DNA from: SURF-32 sp964648365
GTDB lineage: Bacteria > Planctomycetota > Phycisphaerae > UBA1845
Assembly (NCBI GenBank): GCA_964648365.1
Contig: CAZYLK010000192.1
Coordinates: 1 to 11,367 of the forward strand
Direction: 5' to 3'
Length of the DNA stretch: 11,367 bases
Shown here: piece by piece, positions 5,932-11,367 of the stretch
Layout of the letters: every line of letters begins with the position of its first letter
Position numbering within the stretch: position 1 is the stretch's first letter
Program-made: the position numbers and the translations under genes
Notes under the pieces: model-generated
Databases searched by the model: none
Told to the model about the DNA's origin: nothing
What the model saw: only the letters and a program-made list of their open reading frames with translations

Positions 5932-6987
5932 ATGAACACAGGCCGGAAAAAACGGCTGACCGACTACGCGAACTGCGCGGGTTGAGCCGGCAAGCTCGGC
6001 ATGATGCCGATGGCGCAGGTGCTGCGCCAGTTGCCGCCGATGATCGACGCGAACCTGCTGGCCGGCGCGGATCACTGCGAGGATGCGGGCGTGTACCGCC
6101 TGCGCGACGACCTCGCCGTCGTGACCACGACCGACTTCTTCCCGCCGCTGGTGGACGACGCGTACGTGTTCGGTCAGATCGCCGCCGCCAACGCCCTCTC
6201 CGACGTGTACGCGATGGGCGCGCGGCCGGTCTGCGCGCTCAACCTGGTCGGCTTTCCGGATCAGGAACTGGACCTGTCCGTGCTGGCGGACATCCTTCGG
6301 GGGGGGGGAGACAAGGTCATCGAAGCGGGCGCGGTCATCGCGGGCGGGCACTCGGTGCGCGACGCGGAGGTCAAGTACGGCCTGGCGGTCACGGGCGTGG
6401 TTCATCCGGACCGGTTCATCCGCAATGGCGGGGCGCAGCCCGGCGACGTGCTGGTGCTGACCAAGCCCCTCGGCAGCGGCGTACTGACCGGCGCAGCCAA
6501 GCGAGACTGGATCACGCGAGCCGACTTGCAGGAAGCGGTCGACGCGATGACCTGGCTCAACGCGGCCGCGTCCCGCGCGATGGTCGAAGTCGGGGCGCAC
6601 GCCGCCACCGACGTAACCGGCTTTGGCCTGATCGGCCACGCTTTCGAGATGGCGGAAGCGTCCGACGTGACTCTGGAGATCGACGCCGCGGCCGTGCCGC
6701 TGCTGACGCAGACCTACGCCCTCGCCGCCCGCGGCGGGCTGACCCGGGCGAACAAGAGCACGCTGGAACGCGTCGACGAACAACTCAGCGTGACCGGTGT
6801 GGATGAGACTCTCATGCGGGTGCTGGCGGACGCGCAAACATCGGGCGGACTGCTGATCAGCCTGGCCGCGGCGCTGGCGGCGGAACTGATCGACCGGATC
6901 GGCGACCCGCCCGCCGGGCTGCCCCGGCCGTGCGTGATCGGACGTGTCGCGCCGCGGGCAACCCATCGAATCCGCCTGGCGCCGTAG
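5932..6987 (+). CDS. selD: Selenide, water dikinase (selenophosphate synthetase), itself a selenoprotein (Sec18 = TGA)
   Basis: SelD makes selenophosphate from selenide and ATP, the selenium donor for selenocysteine and selenouridine. From the ATG at 5932 the frame reads LTDYANCAG, TGA (5983-5985), AGKLG and runs on to the TAG at 6985-6987, giving 351 aa. The TGA falls where E. coli SelD has catalytic Cys17 (GAGCGCK), and the essential lysine follows as K21. Metal and nucleotide ligands are intact: D51, D68 in TTTDFF, D91 in LSDVYAMGA, GGHS (138-141) and D227 in TDVTGFGLIGH; D51 and D227 even share the E. coli numbers. An ordinary gene caller would start at the ATG at 6001 and lose the active site. 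A hairpin just after the TGA can act as the bacterial SECIS. Codons 123-126 contain a run of ten Gs. No other selenium genes are nearby. It is divergent from the DinB-like gene. Confidence 0.94.
5983..5985 (+). other. In-frame TGA read as selenocysteine in selD
   Basis: Codon 18 of selD. Strong SelD sequence lies on both sides in the same frame, and the TGA falls exactly at the catalytic Cys/Sec position, so it is recoded rather than a stop. Confidence 0.9.
5986..6014 (+). promoter_or_regulatory. Candidate bacterial SECIS hairpin of selD
   Basis: Immediately after the TGA, GCCG (5986-5989) can pair with TGGC (6011-6014, one G-U pair). Above a 6-base bulge, TCGGCA (5996-6001) pairs perfectly with TGCCGA (6005-6010) around the loop TGA (6002-6004). 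The loop begins 17 bases after the recoded codon and contains a G near its start, as expected for SelB-binding bacterial SECIS elements. The fold was drawn by hand. Confidence 0.55.
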
Positions 6988-6995
6988 CGGCCTGA

Positions 6996-7028
6996 GCGCC
7001 ATGGGTGCCGCTTGGCGCCATGGGTGCC
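6996..7028 (+). repeat. Direct repeat pair GCGCCATGGGTGCC
   Basis: The 14-base unit occurs at 6996-7009 and 7015-7028, separated by 5 bases. The second copy runs straight into the first palindrome (7027-7046). It starts 9 bases after the selD stop. Confidence 0.85.
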
Positions 7029-7046
7029 ACTGCTCTTGAGCAGTGG
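7027..7046. repeat. Dispersed palindrome, copy 1
   Basis: CCACTGCTCTTGAGCAGTGG: perfect 9-base arms around a TT centre. It lies 39 bases after the selD stop. No T-run follows, so it is not a classical terminator, though it could protect the mRNA 3' end. Confidence 0.85.
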
Positions 7047-7153
7047 ACGCGATTCGCGGGGCGTGGTCGCGAGACGGGTTTCAGGATTCCGATGGGGACG
7101 TGACCCCCGTCGGACGACGAGCCGCCGCCGGTGACCGCGAACAGCATGGGGAG

Positions 7154-7173
7154 CCACTGCTCAAGACCAGTGG
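7154..7173. repeat. Dispersed palindrome, copy 2 (opposite orientation)
   Basis: CCACTGCTCAAGACCAGTGG: the same unit with AA at the centre, that is the reverse-complement orientation of copy 1, and one mismatch between the arms. Confidence 0.8.
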
Positions 7174-7183
7174 CATCGGGGGC

Positions 7184-7198
7184 TGGCTGTTGCGTTGC
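7184..7198 (+). promoter_or_regulatory. Weak -24/-12-like site upstream of the propeller-like gene
   Basis: TGGC (7184-7187) and TTGC (7195-7198) have the exact sigma-54 spacing, with GG and GC 10 bases apart, but the -24 box lacks the usual AC (TGGCTG). It lies about 200 bases before the start codon and inside the palindrome cluster. Confidence 0.25.
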
Positions 7199-7201
7199 CG
7201 G

Positions 7202-7219
7202 CACTGCTCAAGAGCAGTG
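7202..7219. repeat. Dispersed palindrome, copy 3
   Basis: CACTGCTCAAGAGCAGTG: perfect 8-base arms around AA, the same orientation as copy 2, only 28 bases after it. A partial echo, CCAGTGGCA, follows a few bases downstream. Confidence 0.8.
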
Positions 7220-7384
7220 GCACCAGTGGCACGGGAGGGAACGGGTGCCGCCTCTACGCGGACTCTGGCGGCGTCGGCCGCGCGTCCGACGCACATCCCC
7301 GATTTCCTTCCGGACCCGCATTTGTGTACGATAACCGGCTGATCAGCGGACACGGCCGCGGATCGCGATACGATTTCACACCTT

Positions 7385-7391
7385 GAGGGGG
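7385..7391 (+). promoter_or_regulatory. Ribosome binding site fixing the propeller-like gene start
   Basis: GAGGGGG lies 6 bases before the ATG at 7398. It directly abuts the alternative ATG at 7392, so 7398 is the better start. Confidence 0.7.
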
Positions 7392-7397
7392 ATGATC

Positions 7398-8816
7398 ATG
7401 ACAACTGCCCGCACGTGGTGGCTGGCTTGCCTGATGGCAGCCGCGCTCAGCCCGCAGGTCTACGGCCAGAACTGCGCCACGCAACTGACCCTGATCGGCG
7501 AGAGCTTCGACCTGTCCGCCGCGCCAACCCAGCAGCGGCTCTACCCCTGGCCGGCGTGGGACGGCGTCAACGGGCAATACATGGTCGTCTGGCTCGACTC
7601 GCGCAACCCCGGCAACAACGACATCTTCGGCCAGCGCGTCGCCGCCGACGGGTCGCTGCTGGGCGACAATTTCCCGGTCATCGAGTTTCCCGATTCGCAA
7701 AGCAACCCGGCGATCGCGTTCAACTCGCGCGAGGGCGAATTCCTCGTCTCCTGGCGCACGCAGCACGGCGGCGCGTTCAACCAGGGGTACGGGCGGCGCG
7801 TGGACGCGGAGGGCGGCACGATCGGCAACCAGTTCTTCATCTCCAACGGCGGTTTCGAGGCGTCGCTGTCGTACAACCCGAACGCCAACGAGTACTTCTA
7901 CTCCGCCCGCAACTTCGCCGGCGGCGGGCCAGGAGGCATCCGCGGGCGGCGCATCGACGCGGGTGGGAACCTCGTCGGTGCGGACATCACCATCGCATCG
8001 TCCGGGGCGCCGGACGGGCAGGCGGTGTACAACCCCACCACCAACGAGTACTTCGCCACCTGGCGCGATCAGAACGTGGGCAACCTTCAAGGCACGATCT
8101 TCGACGCCGCCGGCAACCGCGTCGCGGGTCCGTTTATCATCTCGACGCGGTTTCCCGCCGCGGGGCTGGCGGCAACCGTCGCCGTCGACCCGGTGCTGAA
8201 CCGCTACTTCGTCGTCTTCGGCGATTTCACCAACGCTGAGATCTATGCGCAGTTCGTCGACGCGGACGGCGGATTGATCGGGGGGGAACTGACGATCGCG
8301 CTGGGATTGCCGTCGAAGGTCGCGCCTTTTGCGGTGTTCGACGAGCAGACCGGGCTGTACGTGGTCGCATGGGGCTCGGCGTCGTCGGTCGCGGCGCTGC
8401 TGGTCAACGCGGATGGCGTCGTGCTCGGCGATCCGGTCGACATCGCGCTCGGCACGGCCATTGGCGATCCGCGCATGGCGGTCGGCGACGGCGAGATGCT
8501 GATCACCTGGGCCGACAACCGCAACCAGGGCGAGGGCGAAGTGGATATCTACGCGCAGCGCCTGGGCTTCGGCGGCATCACGGCGCGCATCAAGAAGGCC
8601 AAGTGCCGCGGGGGCGACTTGACCGTAAAGATGACCGGCGGCGCGCCGCGCGACAATGTTTCCGTCGTTGTCAGCGACGGCCAGTCGGACGTCGTCCGCG
8701 TGAAGAACAACGGCAAGGCAAAGGCGAAGTTCACCGGCGTGCCCGAGGGCCGTAACAGCACGGCCGCGTCGTGGAGCTGCGGCGGTCGCGACGTCGCGGA
8801 TTTCAAATGTCGCTGA
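7398..8816 (+). CDS. Exported protein with about seven propeller-like repeats and shared C-terminal module
   Basis: A 472-aa secreted protein of unknown function. The signal peptide has R5, a hydrophobic stretch (7-18) and a likely cut near VYG (G23). Residues about 46-393 contain about seven repeats of 40-52 residues. Each has a strand like YMVVWLDSR or EYFATWRDQ, then a motif like DIFGQRVAADG or RRVDAEGG, then G-x-x-F-x-I. Examples begin near residues 50, 102, 153, 205, 255, 306 and 355. Seven such blades fit a beta-propeller, but that fold is inferred from the repeat count and strand pattern only. No catalytic motif is visible; binding or a structural surface role is plausible. Residues 394-472 form the C-terminal module, here lacking the first cysteine. 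It converges with the nitroreductase gene, 15 bases away. Confidence 0.8.
   Translation: MTTARTWWLACLMAAALSPQVYGQNCATQLTLIGESFDLSAAPTQQRLYPWPAWDGVNGQYMVVWLDSRNPGNNDIFGQRVAADGSLLGDNFPVIEFPDSQSNPAIAFNSREGEFLVSWRTQHGGAFNQGYGRRVDAEGGTIGNQFFISNGGFEASLSYNPNANEYFYSARNFAGGGPGGIRGRRIDAGGNLVGADITIASSGAPDGQAVYNPTTNEYFATWRDQNVGNLQGTIFDAAGNRVAGPFIISTRFPAAGLAATVAVDPVLNRYFVVFGDFTNAEIYAQFVDADGGLIGGELTIALGLPSKVAPFAVFDEQTGLYVVAWGSASSVAALLVNADGVVLGDPVDIALGTAIGDPRMAVGDGEMLITWADNRNQGEGEVDIYAQRLGFGGITARIKKAKCRGGDLTVKMTGGAPRDNVSVVVSDGQSDVVRVKNNGKAKAKFTGVPEGRNSTAASWSCGGRDVADFKCR
8577..8813 (+). other. Shared C-terminal module, copy B (propeller-like protein)
   Basis: Encodes 79 residues beginning ITARIKKAKCRGGDLTVKM. 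It has the same order as copy A: a basic K-x-K-C start, an L-T-V-K strand, a D-V-V-R-V-K-N-N-G-K-A-K-A-K-F segment and C-x9-C near the end. The first of the paired cysteines is missing. Confidence 0.65.
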
Positions 8817-8831
8817 TGCGATCGACGGCTG

Positions 8832-9443
8832 TCACGCGCCGCTGACGATCGACGACGCCTTCCCGAACGCCTCGCCGAACACGAACTCGGCAATCGGCTT
8901 GCGCTGGCGCGGCGTCTGATCGCGCTGCCGCAGGGCGTCGTCGACGGATTCATCGGGGCCGGCGGCGTATCCGATGGCCAGGGCGGTCAGTGCATGCGCG
9001 CCCTCGGGAATGCGGAACGTCTTTGCCGCCTCGTCCGGGAGAATGCCGATCATCTGGTGAACGCTGAGGCCGCGCGCCTCCGCCTCGACGGAGAGGTTCG
9101 CGACGGCCAGTCCGATGTCGTGTTCGGCGGCGCGGTTCGGCTTGTCGTTGCGGCTGAACCGCTCGCGAACCACGGTCAGGGCGAGCACCGGCGCATGCCG
9201 CGCCCAGCCCTGATTGCCCTCGACCAGGCAGTTCAGCACGCGCTGGAACTGGGCCGAATCCTCGCGGCGCGCGACGATGAAGCACCAGGGCTGCTCGTTG
9301 TACGACGACGGCGCCCAGCGGGCCGCCTCGAACAGCGACAGCAAGTCCTTCGTCGAAACGTCGCGCGATGAATACGCATACGGGCTCCAGCGCTGTGCAA
9401 TAATGGCCTCGACGGGGTGGTCGGGAGTGGCGTGCTTGATCAT
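8832..9443 (-). CDS. Nitroreductase-family flavoprotein
   Basis: A 203-aa cytoplasmic protein expected to bind FMN and use NAD(P)H to reduce nitro compounds, quinones or related substrates; the true substrate is unknown. The N-terminal RWSPYAYSSRDVS (residues 18-30) and ARWAPSSYNEQPWCFIVARR carry the typical FMN-binding and phosphate-contact residues. AEHDIGLAVANLSVEAEARGLSVHQMIG is the usual central helix, and ALAIGYAAG follows near the C-terminus. The start at 9441-9443 has AAGGAG 8 bases upstream (plus-strand 9452-9457). The longer frame has no recognisable extra domain. It is divergent from the subtilase-like gene and convergent with the propeller-like gene. Confidence 0.9.
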   Translation of the reverse strand: MIKHATPDHPVEAIIAQRWSPYAYSSRDVSTKDLLSLFEAARWAPSSYNEQPWCFIVARREDSAQFQRVLNCLVEGNQGWARHAPVLALTVVRERFSRNDKPNRAAEHDIGLAVANLSVEAEARGLSVHQMIGILPDEAAKTFRIPEGAHALTALAIGYAAGPDESVDDALRQRDQTPRQRKPIAEFVFGEAFGKASSIVSGA

Positions 9444-9451
9444 ACCTGGGT

Positions 9452-9457
9452 CTCCTT
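9452..9457 (-). promoter_or_regulatory. Ribosome binding site of the nitroreductase gene
   Basis: AAGGAG on the minus strand, 8 bases before the ATG at 9443. It decides this start against the longer open frame. Confidence 0.8.
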
Positions 9458-9621
9458 CGCGGGCGATCCGGCCCGGCTGCCTGATGGTAGCGGGTTCGCG
9501 GCGAGATGTCCGCTGGAGTTGGCGTCGAGAGCAAGAGCCTTTGCAGTTCCATCGGCCGGGCGATAGGATATGACATCGCGACGCGGCGAGGCGAATGCCG
9601 CGCTGCGGGGCGCTGCCATTC

Positions 9622-9627
9622 GAGGAG
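9622..9627 (+). promoter_or_regulatory. Ribosome binding site of the subtilase-like gene
   Basis: GAGGAG lies 7 bases before the ATG at 9635, which opens directly into a signal peptide. This excludes the start at 9506. Confidence 0.8.
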
Positions 9628-9634
9628 TCAAGCC

Positions 9635-11335
9635 ATGATTCACTCGCTGTACCGAAATGCAATCGGGGCGTTGACGATGTCCTGCGCCGTCCTGTTGACG
9701 CCGGCGACGCCGGCCGCGGAACCAACCGCGGACGCTGCAGGGGATTCGCTACTCGCCGTCGTAATCGTGCTTCGGGATCAGCCGGACGCGGCCGATCTGC
9801 AAGCGCTCACCATGGACGGCGGTCGCGCCACGCGCAGGTCCATCGTTGAACACCTCCAGCTCCACGCCCGCCACACTCAGCGGCCGATCCTCGACCGGCT
9901 CGACGCGGCGGCAGCCCAGGGCCAGGCTGATCGCGTTCGACCGCTGTGGCTGGCCAACGTCATCGCCGCGCGCGTGACGCTGGATCTCGCGCACCAACTC
10001 GCCCGGCGCGACGACGTCGCAATGGTCCTTCGCGAGTCATTTATCAACGATGCCGAATTCCGCACGAACTCGCGGGACGGCGATGCGCCCATGTCGCTCG
10101 GCGACGTCACCTGCGGTCTGGAGCAGATCGGCGCCCCCCGCGCCTGGAACCAGATGAAGATCACCGGCGAAGGCGTTGTCATCGCGGTCATCGGAACGGG
10201 GGCGTGCATCGAGCATCCCGACCTGCGCGGCCGCGTGTGGACCAACGAAGGCGAGATCCCCGGCAACAACATCGACGACGACGATAACGGATATGTCGAT
10301 GACGTTCACGGCTGGAACTTCGCGGCGGATAGCGCTGACGTCTCCGATCCGAACGGCCTCGGAACGCACGTGGCCGGCACCGCGGTCGGCGACGGCTCCG
10401 GCGGCACGAACACCGGCGTCGCCCCGGGCGCGCAGTTCATGCCGCTGGTGTTCCTGAACAACCTCGGCGGGGAGACGTCCGTCTGGCTGGCGATGGAATA
10501 CGCCGTCGCCAACGGCGCCCATGTCATCAACGGCAGCCTGGGCTGGCCGCACTCGGCGCAGCCGGCGCGGGCGATCTGGCGGGCGGTGTGTGAGAACGCC
10601 CTGGCCGCCGGTGTCACGCTCGTGTACAGCGCCGGCGGCGACGGCGCGTGCTGCCGCCCGTATGACGCGATCCGCACGCCCGGCGACGTGCCCGGCGTCA
10701 TCACGGTCGGCACGACCGACTGCAACGACGTCATCGCGAGCTTCAGCAGCCGCGGACCCGTAACATGGCAAGACGTGCCGCAGTACAACGACTGGCCTTA
10801 TCCCCCCGGCCTGATCAAGCCGACGGTGGCCGCGCCGGGTGTGAACACGCTGTCCTGCCGGGCCAGCCCGTGCAACGGATACGTCTACTACAGCGGCACG
10901 TCCATGTCGGCGCCGCACGTCGCGGGCGCGGCCGCGCTGCTGCTCGACGCCGATCCGCAACTCGGCCCGGCCGCCGTAGAGCAACTTCTGCGCGAAACGG
11001 CTCTCGATCTGGGCGAACCGGGCATGGACAACACTTACGGCGCCGGACGGATCGACGCTTTCGCGGCGATCTCGCAGGTGGCGTGCGACCGGGTCAAGAA
11101 GCTGAAAGCCGCGTGCAAGTCGGATGGGACCATCAAGGCGGTGGTCAAGTTCGCAGATCGAGGCTGGGACGCACACGCCGTCTATCTCGGTATCGGCGAG
11201 GGCTTCGAAGCCACGGCGGACGTTCGCGGCCGCAAGGCGAAGCTGAAGCACTGCTGCCTGGCCGGAGATCAATCCGTGCGCCTGCTCGCGCCGCAGGATT
11301 GCGTGGCGCCGGTCGGCGTGTCTTGCCCCGACTGA
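9635..11335 (+). CDS. Exported subtilisin-like (S8) protein with a degenerate active site, probable pseudoprotease
   Basis: A 566-aa protein. Signal peptide 1-28 (hydrophobic 9-22, likely cut after PAA). Residues about 38-135 resemble an I9-type propeptide (LLAVVIVLRDQPDAADLQAL, then VRPLWLANVIAARV). The subtilase domain spans about 160-480. Its landmarks are clear: VVIAVIGTGACIEHPDL, DPNGLGTHVAGT, AGVTLVYSAGGDGA, SFSSRGP and YYSGTSMSAPHVAGAAALL. Against the family, the catalytic Asp (VIDTG) is G187, the catalytic His (GHGTHVAGT) is L242 and the oxyanion Asn (AGNDG) is G335, while the Ser, S423, is kept. Two of these changes need two bases each, yet the frame is intact, so a binding or regulatory role is more likely than proteolysis. 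The last 83 residues are the C-terminal module. Its target is unknown. Confidence 0.9.
   Translation: MIHSLYRNAIGALTMSCAVLLTPATPAAEPTADAAGDSLLAVVIVLRDQPDAADLQALTMDGGRATRRSIVEHLQLHARHTQRPILDRLDAAAAQGQADRVRPLWLANVIAARVTLDLAHQLARRDDVAMVLRESFINDAEFRTNSRDGDAPMSLGDVTCGLEQIGAPRAWNQMKITGEGVVIAVIGTGACIEHPDLRGRVWTNEGEIPGNNIDDDDNGYVDDVHGWNFAADSADVSDPNGLGTHVAGTAVGDGSGGTNTGVAPGAQFMPLVFLNNLGGETSVWLAMEYAVANGAHVINGSLGWPHSAQPARAIWRAVCENALAAGVTLVYSAGGDGACCRPYDAIRTPGDVPGVITVGTTDCNDVIASFSSRGPVTWQDVPQYNDWPYPPGLIKPTVAAPGVNTLSCRASPCNGYVYYSGTSMSAPHVAGAAALLLDADPQLGPAAVEQLLRETALDLGEPGMDNTYGAGRIDAFAAISQVACDRVKKLKAACKSDGTIKAVVKFADRGWDAHAVYLGIGEGFEATADVRGRKAKLKHCCLAGDQSVRLLAPQDCVAPVGVSCPD
11084..11332 (+). other. Shared C-terminal module, copy C (subtilase-like protein)
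   Basis: Encodes 83 residues beginning CDRVKKLKAACKSDGTIKAV. It has C-x9-C exactly as in copy A, a basic T-I-K-A-V-V-K strand, a V-R-G-R-K-A-K-L-K segment and C-x7-C at the end, with an extra CC pair in the middle. Confidence 0.7.
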
Positions 11336-11367
11336 CGCAAGCCGGCCCACGTCACACGGTACCTCCC

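Larger units (their letters stand above)
6988..7397. other. Gene-free, repeat-bearing intergenic region (410 bases)
   Basis: Between selD and the propeller-like gene there is no convincing protein. Small open frames cross it in several phases but have low-complexity, arginine-rich translations. It contains a 14-base direct repeat, three copies of a short palindrome, a weak -24/-12-like site (7184-7198) and the ribosome site of the next gene. Confidence 0.7.
9444..9634. other. Divergent intergenic region
   Basis: 191 bases between the nitroreductase and subtilase-like starts, holding both ribosome sites. I found no sigma-54 site with correct spacing and no clear sigma-70 promoter. Confidence 0.5.

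Noticed and set aside
6001..6987. SelD starting at the ATG at 6001
   Set aside because: This start drops the conserved LTDYANCAG-Sec-AGK active-site segment; the TGA is recoded and the start is 5932.
5539..7002. 487-codon open frame on the minus strand
   Set aside because: Antisense to selD and to part of the divergent region; Arg- and His-rich translation without a recognisable domain.
7027..7046. Intrinsic terminator of selD
   Set aside because: The hairpin arms are good, but no T-run follows; it is one of three repeat copies.
7027..7219. CRISPR array
   Set aside because: Only three units with unequal spacing, mixed orientation and no spacer pattern; short palindromes fit dispersed repeats better.
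9530..9544. Sigma-54 promoter before the subtilase-like gene
   Set aside because: A TTGC box exists at 9541, but the bases at the -24 position are AGCA rather than TGGC.
10037..11350. 437-codon open frame on the minus strand
   Set aside because: Antisense to the subtilase-like gene; its translation is a shadow with no domain.

Overview
The window is high-GC bacterial DNA with ten recognisable protein-coding units, no rRNA or tRNA gene, no mobile element and no CRISPR array. The best guess for its source is a Planctomycetota-like bacterium (perhaps Phycisphaerae). This rests on several exported, repeat-rich proteins that share one C-terminal module, a sigma-54-type promoter in front of one of them, and dispersed short palindromes between genes. 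It is an inference, not proven by a marker gene.

Layout. 15-1779, minus strand: a class III-like polyphosphate kinase 2 preceded by an enoyl-CoA hydratase. 1780-2226: a gene-free stretch with a good -24/-12 promoter and a leader hairpin. 2227-4188, plus: an exported parallel beta-helix protein cut in two by one in-frame TAA. 4396-5798, minus: a DinB-like protein whose stop overlaps the start of a CPBP-family membrane protease. 5932-6987, plus: selenophosphate synthetase SelD with an in-frame TGA at the catalytic position, so SelD is itself a selenoprotein here. 6988-7397: gene-free, with three copies of a short palindrome. 7398-8816, plus: an exported protein of about seven propeller-like repeats. 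8832-9443, minus: a nitroreductase-family flavoprotein. 9635-11335, plus: an exported subtilisin-like protein that has lost its catalytic Asp and His and the oxyanion Asn, keeping only the Ser.

How it fits together. The plus-strand exported proteins (beta-helix, propeller-like, subtilase-like) have unrelated bodies but end in a similar domain of about 80 residues with paired cysteines. This suggests a shared surface or secretion module and is the main candidate for an undescribed system. The minus-strand genes are cytoplasmic or membrane housekeeping and accessory functions and look independent of it. SelD implies that the organism makes selenocysteine, although selA, selB and selC are not in the window.
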